The translations under genes were made by a program, and so were the position numbers. From Paroedura picta (Eukaryota > Chordata > Lepidosauria > Squamata > Gekkonidae): a stretch of 64,000 nucleotides of DNA. The notes beneath the pieces were generated by a model. That model had not been told where the DNA came from. It did no database searches and saw only the letters and a list, made by a program, of their open reading frames with translations. This document shows positions 34,731 to 45,969 of the stretch, one piece after another. Each line of letters opens with the position of its first letter. The first letter of the stretch is position 1. The stretch is taken from positions 14,504,501 through 14,568,500 of the forward strand of contig NC_135384.1 in the NCBI RefSeq assembly GCF_049243985.1. The letters run 5' to 3'.

Positions 34731-37700
34731 CTGAAGGGGAAAAAAGAGCTGCTTCAGAATTTTAAGGCAGGGACTAGAATCAAAGTGACAGTCATATAAA
34801 TCAGGTAGATATGTATGCCCCTCCCTTCTTTCTCCTCCTTCAGCTCCCCTTCACAACATATATTTCAATGTTTAGGGATAATGGTATAGGTTTTGGTGAT
34901 TGGCCTGGTATGAGGCCTATCAGGCATTCAGTGTATAGTAAAAAAAACTCCTTCACTCCATCTTTCCTTTTGTCCGAAGATGTAAATTTTGAAATGTATT
35001 CTAGATACTGCTATATCACATCTATCCATTTGCATAGAAACAAGCTTGTGAAATTTCTGATTCAGAACCAATCTGAAATGCACAAATATTCCTTCACCTT
35101 TTCACATTTGGAGAAATCAATTATACTACATCTGAATAGTTTCAGGGCTTTTCTGTGCACCTTCTCACACATCAGAGAACATCTCTACTGCCTGAGAAGG
35201 GCAGGATGGTATATCTGAAAGATTTAAATTTGATGATGGTGTGCCTATCTTTATCAGCTGTTTGGCATGCTGCTCTCACTTCCTGAGTCTTTGATGGCGA
35301 AGCTGCCTGTGAAGTTTGGGGAAGTGTTTTTTTTTTTTTTTTTTTTTTTTGCAGTTGTAGGGGATCATTAAAAGTGATGGCACTGTGCTAAACACCAGAT
35401 GATACTAGCTCCCTTTAAATTTCTCCCCAGCTTAGGAAGAGATGCCTGTCGGGAGAGGTGGGAAATAAAAAATAAATAAATAAATAAGAATAATAAGAAG
35501 AATAAGAATAAGAATAAGAATAAGAATAAGAATAAGAATAAGAATAAGAATAAGAATAAGAATAAGAATAAGAATAAGAATAAGAATAAGAATAAGAATA
35601 AGAATAAGAATAAGCTTCATTTAGGTAGTTTTGGGTTTATACAAATTGAAGCTCAAAATTCTGTTTGTCTGAGAATTTTATAACATTGTTGATATATTGA
35701 TAAACAATTCGATATTACTCATCAGGACATTTCTTTTGGATACTAAAGTCTAAAAAAATTGAAATTGTTTCAATATCTAGAACAGAAGGATTTCACCTAC
35801 TTTTGCATCCTCCTCATATATCTTTGTTTTATGTGATATTCTATCTACCATTGCAGGTGGTTAACCAGTCAGACAACTTATGAAATAGCCCATCTATAAC
35901 CTGCAACAGTCTTCCTTTCTCCTTTTTACACAACTGATTGTAAGAATAACATTTCATGGAAGATTCTATTTGTATTTCTGATTCTCCTTTAACATTGTCT
36001 GGGAAAGGTAGTTGGAATTAGGAAACTGGGATAGATGAAGAGAGGCAGTTTCTCATTCTATTCAAAAATTGACTGGCTGTGTCTATCTCTAAGACACAGC
36101 TTATACATTACAATGACTGTACTAGTACAACTAAAGGAATATAGCCAGGTAGGCAGGCAGGAGGCAGGAAGTCAGGGAATGAGAAAAAACAATGATCATG
36201 CAACTTGACAGGTATATGAGGTCCCAAGAGCAGATGATCCATGTCTCTAGTCAGATTTGATAAATTTATTTTTTTATTTTTTATTGTTGTGAACCACAGC
36301 AAGTCCATGTGAAGAGTGGAAGTATATAAATAATAAATGAATAAATGTGCTGATCTCCCATGTTTTCTTCCAGTTCTACAAGAACGTGTCCAGAGGAGGA
36401 CAACAAATATGGTGAGGGGTTTGGAGACCAAGACATATGAAGAAAGGTTGGGGGAACTTGGTCTGTTTAGCCTAGAGAGAAGATGACTGAAAGGGGATCT
36501 GATAACCATCTTCAAGTATTTAAAAGGAGGATGGAGCAGAACTGTTCTCTTTTGGCCCAGAGGGACAGAGCAGAACGAATAGGATGAAATTAATTCAAAT
36601 GAAATTCCATCTAAACATCCGGAAGAAATTCCTGACAGTTAGAATGGTTTCTCAGTGGAACAGGCTTCCTTTGGAGGTGGTGGGTTCACTATCTTTGGAA
36701 ATTTTTAAACAAAGGCTAGATAGCCATCTGACAGAGAGGCTGATTCTGTGAAGGCAAAGGGGTAGCAGGTTACAGTAGATGAGTGATTGGGATGTGAGTA
36801 TCCTGCAAAGTGCAGGGGGTTGGACTAGATGACCCATGAAGTCCCTCCCAACTCTATTCTTTTATGATTTCTATGATTCTATGAATGTTTCACAACATGC
36901 ATCTTACCCATCTGCTCAGAGACCATCCCTTCTGGACATGTAGTACAATCATAACAGCAAAATTTCTTTTCCTCCTTCATTGTCTTGCTATAGCCAGGCT
37001 GGCATTGGTCATTGCAGACAGAAATGGGAAGCCCCTGTCCATAAATGCAAAATTAGGTTAGCATCAAATCCATGTCTTTTGATGATGGCTTTTTTGGGGG
37101 AGGGGAGATATTAAGACATCAGAAAAAACAAATTAGCACTTTGTATTAAGCAGGTTTTTTTGTGATATCGCCAATGATCTGTGATTTGTCAACAATGAAC
37201 TGACAGATGACACTTCCATTTTGATTGACGAGCAACGTGGTCTAAACCGGACTTTTTCAAACTTTTAATTTCAGGAGCTCCAGAAATGAATTTTCAGGCT
37301 ATGAGGACCCCAGAAGTGAAGTCAGCTCACCTCACCTGCCTGCCATGACTCTTGAAAGTGAAAAAACATCATTACCCTTCAGCCTCTTTTTGTTCCCTTC
37401 ATTTGCCTTTAACTAGCAGGCCGTCAGTGGGGGCCCAAGGATGACGCTCACACCTTTTGAGTTGAGTTGAGCTTTTATTCTTAACAAAAAAACGACGTGT
37501 TGGCTGACAAGGAGCAGGAGCCTAACTTTCCCCTGGGTCATCCGACCCTACATTACTCTCATGGCACACTGGGTACCCCGTAACAACTCTTGCTGAGCCA
37601 CGAGATCCCTTGCCATGGAGTCTTCCCCCTTTCTGTTAGCTGGATTGCCTTGGGAGCCGTAGACCTCCCTCAGCCCTCTCCAGCCCCACTAAACTAGAGT

Positions 37701-40700
37701 GCCTAGGACCCACCCGTCCAGGTGGGCTGCATTCTATGCCAAATGCCTCTTCCAGAGGCACCCCAATTAAGGGAGCATCATCACTCTCCCTTTTCAATCC
37801 CCATCTGCTCAGGCTACTTTTCCTTGTCCCCCACCTGCTGTGACTATGAACAATTGCAGCAAAACCCCCAAACATGCTGCATATCTCATATAACCCCAAA
37901 CTTACACTACCCTGAATATAGGGTGGGAGGGTGGGATGCTGCTAGTTGGCTGGCCGGGGAGAAAGAGGCCACCTGCGAGCACGTGGCGCTTATTTAAGCG
38001 CCACACCTCACTCCTCCTTGCCCAGCCCAGGATGCAGCACGTTAGTGCTGTGCTTGCCCAGCTGTGCCGGGGAAGGAGGAAAGGAAGCACCCAACCACAT
38101 GTCCTCCCTCCTCTGCCCCTGCCCCGCTGCTTTGTTCATGGTGGCTGCAGTAAGTCGTGGCCACGCTTTTCTGCTACTATAGTGACTCCGCCCGATGTAC
38201 ACCAGAAAGAAAGGCAGGAGCTGAGAAGATAGCCCAGGACCCACCTACTATTTCACAATTGATTCCCAACTTTTGAGTTTTACACCTATGTCCTATCCAT
38301 TGAGCCAAATGAACACAGGCAGCCATTTCCCTAACTTGTGACCAACTCTATTAAAACAGAAGGGGAAAGACCCCAGGGGGATCGTAGACACCTGGATTGG
38401 AATCTCTTGTCTATCCAGAAGGGCTTTCCAAACACATTTAACCTCCCCAGTTCAGAGGGAGAGTGTGTGAATATTCTCCACGTATTCCCCTAATTGGGGG
38501 GGGGGGCATTTGTCTTCTCACCTGGTTAAAGCTTCTATGCCACACAATTTGATCATCTTCCAGAGTGAGCTCTTTGCCTGTAGGGGCATGGGGATCCAGT
38601 TGTCCCACTTTAACTCTAGCAAACGACCCATTTGAGAAGGTAATCCAATTGGTAACATCAAAAACTGTATCAAAAACTCCATCTTCATTAAACTGTAGGG
38701 TTTCTCCAAGACTATTGTTGAACAAGATTCTCCTTATAATGTTGTGTATCTACTTTGAAAAAGAAAATAATGCTGAAAGCAGTTCTATTTTTGGAAAACT
38801 GGCAACTGTGTTAAAAAGAGTCAGACCACATATACAAACATAAATAAAGATAAATAATTTTCAAAGCATGTAGGTATTTATTATATTGGTGTCAGATCAT
38901 AACGTGCAAATTGGAAGGAGAAAGGGAAGAATTTCAGCTGTGTATGATGACCAGTTTGTATAACCACTATACCTTCCATGGCTCTATATTCTGAACATCC
39001 AGCCTCCCATTCTCTACCAGTGCTCGGCACATGGATCCATGTGTGTAGATGTAGTGCAAAGCATGGGCCACAGCATAGACAGCATTGTAGACATTATAGC
39101 TGTGGCCAGTCATCTGCATTTCAAACAAAGTTCCAGGGAGGCTCTCCAGTTTCTCTTCCCCACTGCAGATTTTCTTGACATAGTCTTGTTCATGTGTCAA
39201 TGAACAGCTGAATGCTTGCTCCCAAAAGTTCTGAAGGAATCCATCTCCTGCATACCAGGAAGGTCCTATGGTCTGGAGGAATTCTTGGAATCCTGGGGGC
39301 TGATTGGAATGGACTGTAAAGGACAGGGCACCATGGAGGGAGTCTGTATCCAAAACCCTTTGGACAGAGAATGACTCAAAGTCCCAGTGTGATGTAACTA
39401 TCCACACTTTGTCCAGAGGAGGCAATAAAATGAAAGGAGCTAGATAAAGAGTTATCCTTAGAGCCATCATGGTTGGTGGTTCGCCATGCACAAAAAATAC
39501 ATTGGTTTTTCTATCCATAAGGACTGGGTACTGATCACTCTGTTCTACAATCATCTCTGCAAGCTCCCTTATGTAAGTCATCTTTGGTAATTTGTATGTG
39601 AATGCAAGACATATGCTATTCCCAGAGAGAATAGGTTCTATTATCTGCACAAACTGGTTTCCATTGTCATCATCCATAGCCAGGAGCCCAATCCATGTCC
39701 ATTTAAAATGATGAAGTAACTGTACAACTCCCCTGTACTGGTGGGTGTCATCAGGCACCATCTGATATAGGGAAGGAAATTGTTTTTTGTCATCCTTTGC
39801 AAGGGAAAATGACCCATGCGTGAACTGAAAGAAAACACATTGCAATTTTAAAAATATTAATGGTTTCAGAATTTTCAATGATATGCTGGAATTCTGAAAT
39901 CTATCTAAACCCATGCTTGTAGCTTACCTGAGGAGTCTTGTAGATGTTCAGGATTGAGGCCATATGAGCAGAGGTTTCAGACAAACGCCCTCCTATGACA
40001 GCTATGACTTTCTGCCAGTTATCACAACTGAAGTTAGGGACCAGTTTCTGCTGTGCAGAAAGTAAATTGAGGGTGGCCTTAAAAGTCATCCTTCCAAGGT
40101 TGTAGCTGTTGAAGATGTAGAGTCCCAGACTGACATTCTGTAACAAATTCGTATTCTCATTCACCTCTTTCACAGCAAAAGCCATGGCCAAAATGTGCTG
40201 GTAATGTTTTGTTACTGACCTGGAAACAATATATAGAATCATAGAATCAGAGAGTTGGAAGGGGCCATGCAGGCCATCTAGTCCAACCCCCGGCTCAACG
40301 CTGGATCAGCCCAAAGCATCCTAAAGCATCAAAGAAAAATGTGTATCCAACCTTTGCTTGAAGACTGCCAGTGAGGGGGAGCTCACCACCTCCTTAGGCA
40401 GCCTATTCCACTGCTGAACTACTCTGACTGTGAACATTTTTTTCCTGATGTCTAGCCTAGATCTTTGCACTTGTTTAAACCCATTACTGCGTGTCCTCTC
40501 CTCTGCAGCCAATGGGAACAGCATCCTGCCCTCCACCAAATGACAACCTTTCAAATACTTAAAGAGGGCTATCATGTCCCCTCTCAACCTCCTTTTCTCC
40601 AGGCTGAACATTCCCAAGTCCCCCAACCTATCTTCATAGGGCTTGGTCCCTTGGCCCCAGATCATCCTTGTCTCTCTCCTCTGTACCCTTTCAATTTTAT

Positions 40701-41853
40701 CTACATCCTTCTTGAAATGAGGTCTCCAGAACTGCACACAGTACTCCAAGTGTGGTTTGACCAGTTCTGTATACAATGGGACTATGACATCTTGTGATTT
40801 TGATGTGATGCCCCTGTTGATACAGCCCAAAATGGCATTCACCTTTTTTACCGCTGCATCACACTGCCTGCTCATGTTTAGTTTACAATCCACAAGTACC
40901 CCAAGGTCTCGTTCACACACAGTGTTACCTAGAAGTGTATCCCCCATCCAGTAGGCATATATAGGTAAGCAACCAAAACTGCATTTACTGCAACTGCTTG
41001 TCTTATCTAAATGCTGACTTTTTACTGCATTTCATACTGGACACATTTAGAACTATTATGCATGGTGGTAGCTGTGCTAGTCTGCTTGAGGTTTCACATG
41101 GTAGGGCAGCATGTCCAGCCACTTCCCTTAACACATGGAGTACAGAATCTCCCGGCACCCTCAGTCTGCTCTTGAGTTCTCCATGCATACCTTGCATTGT
41201 CTGCAGCAGGGGAAGTCAGGGGCATGTGGGTCCCACCACAGGATGTTACCACTGTCCCACCATCATGGGACAATTACAGAAAGAAATTTTTTTTGGGAGA
41301 CTCCAGTATGAATTCACACTATACAATGGAAGTTCTGAATGTGCCTTTGGGTTACTCATATATTCTCAGCCTAATTAACATCTCAGAGTTTTGTTAAGGA
41401 TAAAAGAAAGGTGAGAAAAGCAATGCAAGCCCCTTTGGGTTCCCACTGGAGGGCAAAGTGGATAGCCCTGAAGCAAATAAAATGGAATGATAAGTCAGTC
41501 TCTGCTTATATGCTCACTGCTTGACTACAATGATCAGATTCAGTTAGAAAAAGAAAGAAAAACCTTAATCCTTACATAGGTTCATCAACCACCATTCGTG
41601 CCGGGTGTTCTAGGAAAGATGGAAGAGAATTCAAGAAAGCAACTTGACTGGCGATCCCACCAATAAGAAGGTCCCCTGGCTGATAAAAGTTATGAGGAAT
41701 AGGGAAGGGGTCTTCATATATATAGCAATTGATGGAAGACATCTGACAAACTATACGACAGGGCAGCACCAGCAGAAGTAGAATTAATACCAGCATAATC
41801 TCAATGACAAGACTTCCCTTCCAGCTGTAGACAATTGCTTTCCCGTCCATCAT
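33832..41853 (-). CDS. V2R gene D: complete type-2 vomeronasal receptor, 891 aa
   Basis: Complete six-exon V2R. Exons: 41576-41853, 39928-40219, 38973-39824, 38522-38749, 36908-37034, 33832-34730. All are open and join to 891 residues. Its domain order is the same as in genes B and C (signal peptide, flytrap ligand domain, cysteine-rich linker, 7-TM). Exons 3 and 4 resemble gene E more than A to C (for example [20 protein letters not shown] against [20 protein letters not shown]), so D and E are probably the youngest pair. Two CR1 LINE copies crowd its splice sites: one ends 14 bases before the exon 2 acceptor and one about 20 bases past the exon 5 donor. Intron 4 holds a 760-bp insertion absent from E. 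The reading frame stays open upstream of the chosen ATG (41853), so a longer N-terminus is formally possible, but the paralogues support the chosen start. Confidence 0.92.
35458..35613. repeat. Hexamer microsatellite (AAGAAT)n
   Basis: About 19 near-perfect AAGAAT units after a short AAAT run, in gene D intron 5. Confidence 0.97.
36270..36350 (+). mobile_element. L2-like LINE 3' tail
   Basis: TTGTTGTGAACCACAGCAAG to AATAAATGAATAAATG, at the same place relative to exon 5 as the gene E copy, so it predates the D/E duplication. Confidence 0.55.
36384..36887 (+). mobile_element. CR1 LINE, 3' portion, next to gene D exon 5
   Basis: Plus-strand, 5' truncated. It starts in the GAGGACAACAAATATGGTG region and ends with the ATGATTCTATGA terminus. 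It sits about 20 bases beyond the exon 5 donor of gene D. Short similar flanks (GAACGT and GAATGT) could be the target duplication. Genes A, C and E lack it. Confidence 0.9.
36908..37034 (-). CDS. Gene D exon 5 (cysteine-rich linker)
   Basis: 127 nt, open, donor GTAAGAT. Begins [17 protein letters not shown] where the others have VLPISV, and ends [13 protein letters not shown]1 3' end lies about 20 bases beyond the donor. Confidence 0.88.
37415..38174 (-). mobile_element. Insertion of about 760 bp in gene D intron 4, candidate fossil LTR
   Basis: Gene E intron 4 reads straight across this point, so the segment is an insertion. On the minus strand it has a TATA-like TTAAATAAG near 37990 and an AATAAA near 37480, as in an LTR. 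It ends GCAG...CTGC, not TG...CA, and the ACTA on both sides is only a possible target duplication. Family unknown. Confidence 0.45.
38522..38749 (-). CDS. Gene D exon 4
   Basis: 228 nt, open. Reads [16 protein letters not shown] to VWHRSFNQ at donor GTGAGAAG. Confidence 0.9.
38973..39824 (-). CDS. Gene D exon 3 (ligand-binding core)
   Basis: 852 nt, open. Starts [16 protein letters not shown] and ends IEPWK at donor GTATAG. The last residue is Lys where the other genes have Gln. Confidence 0.92.
39928..40219 (-). CDS. Gene D exon 2
   Basis: 292 nt, open. Reads [14 protein letters not shown] to YKTPQ. Its acceptor, TTGTTTCCAG, is all that remains of the ancestral intron end before a CR1 tail begins. 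Confidence 0.9.
40234..40953 (-). mobile_element. CR1 LINE, ORF2 C-terminus and 3' UTR, next to gene D exon 2
   Basis: Minus strand, 720 bp. It keeps an open frame of about 208 codons with [47 protein letters not shown] and [13 protein letters not shown], so it is relatively young. Its 3' terminus stops 14 bases short of the exon 2 acceptor of gene D. Confidence 0.93.
41049..41275. repeat. Gene D counterpart of the gene E intron 1 insertion
   Basis: Starts AACTATTATGCATGG and follows the gene E copy through TGTGGGTCCCACCACAG and CCCACCATCATGGG. The rest is missing, along with part of intron 1. Confidence 0.5.
41576..41853 (-). CDS. Gene D exon 1 (start and signal peptide)
   Basis: 278 nt from the second-last in-frame ATG ([13 protein letters not shown]) to donor GTAAGG. 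The hydrophobic signal segment ends LLLLVLPC. Bases 41629-41779 have a near-identical copy at 42899-43049. Confidence 0.87.
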
Positions 41854-42289
41854 GTCATAACATATAGGTTTTGCTGCATCATTCCTCATGAGGCCAATAA
41901 CTCTGTTGGTTCTTTGGCTTAAAAAGGACATAAAAGGAAATCTCTTATTGCTACTCCTTAATCGGAATTCATACTTATTATCCATACCATAGTATTGCAT
42001 TGAGGTACAAAACAGATCAATATATGGAAAAAGAATATAAAGAGATTTAAACATTTCTGCTCAATTCATGACTCGAGGGGAAATTTTTAAAATTAAATTA
42101 TAGGAGATTTGAAAAGAGCCCTTATGAAATCTATTTCATAGTTTAATTTCTAAGAGGCAGCATATGTGTTGAGCTGCTTGCTAACCCATTTTTTTCATTT
42201 CTTAGAATTACTTCAGATTTTAAAAGCCCACAGAAATAAAGAAGTAATTAGTTGAGAATACAGCATACAGTTACCCTGTATTGGCATAT

Positions 42290-42810
42290 TAAAAGATAAA
42301 AGAGTAGAACAAATAATGTGTATAATCCTTCCATAATGTATAAAACTGTAGATTCTGGATTATGGTCATAGTATGATATGCAGTTTACAATAGGGAAGAC
42401 AGGTATTTGTTATTTAATCAATATGGGGTTCAGGTATGAATGATTTACCCTTAGTATTGTGGATAATACCGTGGGCACCCACTGGATGATCGCATGATCC
42501 CATTCATCTAAATTTCTATGTACTATTTGGTTCTCACATACTCTAGTAAATTTCAGTTATTCCCAGAATTTTACTAGTGGTTTTTGCAAGTGAAGAAATT
42601 TGGGGCACTCCACCAATAGGTGATATAATGTGTCAGCAACACCACATTCGTGAAGACATCCATCCAAATTATGGCTCTGGATACATTGGAGGGGGGATAT
42701 TTAGCTGGATATTCTACTTAGAGAACTAATATTTCCAAATATCCAGGAAAAGATTTATACACAGGGATGATTCTTCTATATTGAGGGGAGCAAATGCTGT
42801 TGGGCATTGA
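42290..42810 (-). mobile_element. Possible LINE fragment (C-terminal cysteine/histidine motif)
   Basis: On the minus strand around 42570-42680 a diverged stretch reads NLDGCLHECGVADTLYHL followed by LVECPKF, which resembles the Cys/His motif at the C-terminus of several LINE reverse transcriptases. The clade is not assignable. Sequence right of the exon 1 copy (43060-43320) may be its continuation. Confidence 0.35.
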
Positions 42811-42823
42811 ACTCAATATCTCA

Positions 42824-42890
42824 TAGAATCATAGAATCATAGAGTTGGAAGGGGCCATACAGGCCATCTAGTCCAACCCCCTGCTCAACC
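42824..42890 (-). mobile_element. CR1 LINE, 3' terminus only
   Basis: AGAATCATAGAATCATAG then GAGTTGGAAGGGGCCATACA. It directly abuts the copied exon 1 segment. Confidence 0.88.
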
Positions 42891-42898
42891 CCCTGTAC

Positions 42899-43049
42899 AT
42901 TCAAGAAAGCAACTTGACTGGCGATCCCACCAATAAGAAGGTCCCCTGGCTGATAAACGTTATGAGGAATAGGGAAGGGGTCTTCATATATATAGCAATT
43001 GATGAAAGACTTCTGACAAACTATACGACAGGGCAGCACCAGCAGAAAT
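42899..43049 (-). pseudogene. Detached 151-bp copy of gene D exon 1 interior
   Basis: Matches 41629-41779 in the same orientation with about three mismatches, or roughly 98% identity. It covers only the interior of exon 1: neither the start codon nor the splice donor is included. It is joined on its left to a CR1 3' end (42824-42890). On both sides there is unrelated, possibly LINE-derived sequence. It is open in frame but cannot make a receptor on its own. I read it as a fragment copied or moved into this site, not as a remnant of a whole duplicated gene. Confidence 0.8.
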
Positions 43050-43319
43050 ATCTGTACATCTATGTCCTCCATTTTCTGCATTATTTGTCTCATGGTTATC
43101 ACTCATTTTGGGCAACTACTAGATGGATATCCAGCCCAAAGTGTTGCCGTTTCCCTGATATTCTCTTATTTGCAACTTCTAAAAATAGGGGTCTCTTAAT
43201 AGGTTATAGGATAGTGTATTGCAGCATGGTAGATTCAAAAGCCTTCTAAACAATTGTCTAAAGATGGTTGGCTTTCCAACAAGAGCAGGGATATGTTACA
43301 ATATTATGATTTAAAAAAC

Positions 43320-44640
43320 CACACTTGATGAGGGCAACAACTAAAGGAAACCTACCATAAAATAGACTGGGAAGGGGATTACAATCAATCATCAGAATCC
43401 TCTTTAATTCTAGATGCAGTGCTGATTAATGACATCATTTGTACATCTTAAATGCCTTCAAGAACTCCATTGGAAATGAGGATGAAACCAGTCATTTTGA
43501 CGATTGGCTAAAGTTAATTGCACCCCACTGAGGACTGTTTCAGGTCCCCACACCTGCTACCCTTTAAACTAGTAGTGTTGAGAGAAGAAGTTGTTGTCTC
43601 CAAAGTTTGAACAGGCCACCTGATTCCTTTGTTTTGTTAAAGTGGTAAAGAATTCTTTGGGTCATCCAGCTTCTGAAAAATTGGGGCCCACATAACTGTG
43701 GCTTTTGCTTTTCTTTGTTATACATGACGGACAAGAATTAATTGATGTGATAAACCACATCGATTTCAATGGGTAGTTCCCAGAAACAGTTACTTCCTCT
43801 TAAAGTTCTCGACCCAACATGTACGAGCAGAAACCAATTACACTAATGCCACCACAAATCAGTCTCTGTGTCAGTCAATTCACATCAGAGCATGCATGCC
43901 ATGTATTTCAGAGGTAGACTGCAGGTACCATTGGAGTATTGGCTCAGAATAGTGAGATTAGCTACAGCCATATGTGAGGGATCCAACCACATAAAATCAG
44001 GGAGTGGGGTTTTATAACTCTGAAAGTAGGTCTTCAGCATTTTGGGCAGAACCTTTGTTTAAATGGATACTCATCATTCAGTATCTATCCTAATTCTGTA
44101 GACATATAACAATTTTATGCCAAGGAAAAGAGGGTGGGGGAGAATAATACGTCATCTTCTGACAATTCTTTCATATGTTCTCCTTACAGTGATGTACGAT
44201 AAGTTACTGATTGTGGCCAGATTTTGATGGGTTAGACACAAATAGGAAACAAACCTCTAGAGTATTTCTTACTAACAACAGACCCAGAAGTTGGAACTGA
44301 TCATTTTCTAATCATTTGTTGAGTTTTTGCCTACTTTGGACAGATTGTTGTATGAATATTTTTAGAAACCCACCTTTGGAGAGAAATTGCCTCTGGTATG
44401 TTGTATTATGAAGAAAAGAGACCTTCACAATGGGAATCAATTGGAAACATTAGTAGAACTTTATACAACAAGCGGACAGTGCCTCCTTGCTTTTAATAAT
44501 GCACATTTTGCATGGAAGCAGCAGAGCCTATCCATTGCTCTTGAGCTGCATGCTCCACAGATTTCTGTATTCCCAAGGGGGGACTCATTTCAGTGCTGGA
44601 GCTGATAACCAGTAAATTTATACCTGCAAAATGAATAGCC
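43320..44640. other. D-E spacer, upstream region of gene D
   Basis: Paralogous to the other V2R upstream spacers in its first 900 bases, then unrelated. No gene recognised. Confidence 0.55.
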
Positions 44641-44645
44641 CTGCG

Positions 44646-44797
44646 GAGTTATCTGATGGAGAGGCTGATTCTGTGAAGGCAAGGGGGTGGCAGGCTACAG
44701 TGGATGAGTGCTAGGGTTGTGAGTGTCATGCATAGTGCAAGGGGTTAGACTAGATAACCCAAGAGGTCCTTTACAACTCTATGATTCTATGATTCTA
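44646..44797 (+). mobile_element. CR1 LINE, 3' end fragment
   Basis: GAGGCTGATTCTGTGAAGGC to ATGATTCTATGATTC. It lies in the D-E spacer, 150 bases left of a MITE. Confidence 0.88.
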
Positions 44798-44950
44798 AGT
44801 GAGAATGATCTCTTGCTTTTTTGTACCTTTCAGGTGCCATATGTAAACTAAGAGTGTCAGCACTTAAAAGGGGCATATATTTTGCTATCTTCGTAGCTCT
44901 GGGAAAGGTTCAACTTTATCATCCCCTAGTACATCATAGAGCAGCACAAT

Positions 44951-45275
44951 GACCCATTATGCACGGTGGGAATAACGCACATTCAGGGTGGAATGGCGGC
45001 GATTAAAATCACTGATAACGCACGGAGCCGGCTGCAACCGGCCACAGATTCGGTGCATGCCGCCGAAAAAGCTGCGTTAGCGAAACGCGGAAAAAAGTGC
45101 AGCTTCCAGTTGACCGGGGCGCAACCAGATGCGGTGCCAGGATCGCCACGTGCATAATCAGTTACTCTGGGTTTTGCCACCATCGCGCCCCGTCCCGTGC
45201 ATAACCGGTGTCTTCCCCCTCCGCGTTTTCCATGTGACCCAAATTCGCCGTTTCGGCAGCTGTGCATAATGGGCC
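44951..45275. mobile_element. MITE, 325 bp, second copy of the same family, inverted
   Basis: Begins GACCCATTATGCACGG and ends GTGCATAATGGGCC, with AAT on both sides (44948-44950 and 45276-45278). The interior is the reverse complement of the copy at 30976-31312 (shared CATGTGACCCAAA, AAGTGCAGCTTCC and GGTGCATGCCGC on one strand). It lies in the D-E spacer. Confidence 0.87.
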
Positions 45276-45789
45276 AATGCCATTAGAGAGTTTTCATGCA
45301 TTTCCTGAAATGAGCCCATTATTTTCCTCATCTTTCTACATGTTTCTACATATGCTCTCCTGAGACTAATTCTAGCAAAACCCAAGAGGCACAAAACAGT
45401 CTCTTAGATTTTATTTCCCAATGCAAAATGGCACTGCATTTCTTGGGGAAATGAAGACTTAAAAACAAATAAACAAACCAAGTTTATCCTCATTGTTAGC
45501 ACTTTATAACTTATTAAATAAAAAAAGAGATGGAATTATTGATCGTGTAACTTTGTATAACAATATTTTATTGCATCCCTCTTATTGGTATTGGATTTTT
45601 ATGACATACGCAAAGGATAAATAAAATCAGACACTGTCCACATGCCTCTTATTTGGAGCCAATAAGGTGAGCTTACTTGCTTGTAGTATGTAGTGGATAA
45701 GACATGGGGTGCCCTTTTTTCTCACATGATCAGTTTTGTATCAGTTTTGCCTATTTCTCCTCCTTAGTAGAGCCCTCATCACCTTAAGA

Positions 45790-45930
45790 AAATCAGCTCG
45801 ATGCCGTCAATGTGAGCTGGGTTTGATTGCCCACTCCTCCACATGCAGCCTGCTGAGTAACCTTGGGCTAGTCACAGTTTTGTCAAAGCTGTTCTCACAG
45901 CACAGTCCTGTCAGAGTTTTCTCTACCCTA
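45790..45930 (+). mobile_element. Old MIR-like/tRNA-headed SINE fragment
   Basis: Core only: GGGTTTGATTGC, CCACATGCAGCC and ACCTTGGGCTAGTCACAG match the SINE core but are strongly diverged. Confidence 0.45.
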
Positions 45931-45969
45931 CTGTTAAGTATTGCAGGACTCCTGCCTCACAGACCTGGA

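Noticed and set aside
35458-35613. Long leucine/isoleucine-rich frame
   Set aside because: Translation of the AAGAAT microsatellite. The same applies to the leucine run at 50957-51020.
37636-38244. Several overlapping open frames in gene D intron 4
   Set aside because: They fall inside the 760-bp insertion, have no family motif, and conflict with one another in frame and strand.
40321-40947. 208-codon open frame on the minus strand
   Set aside because: It is the C-terminal part of CR1 ORF2, not a host gene.
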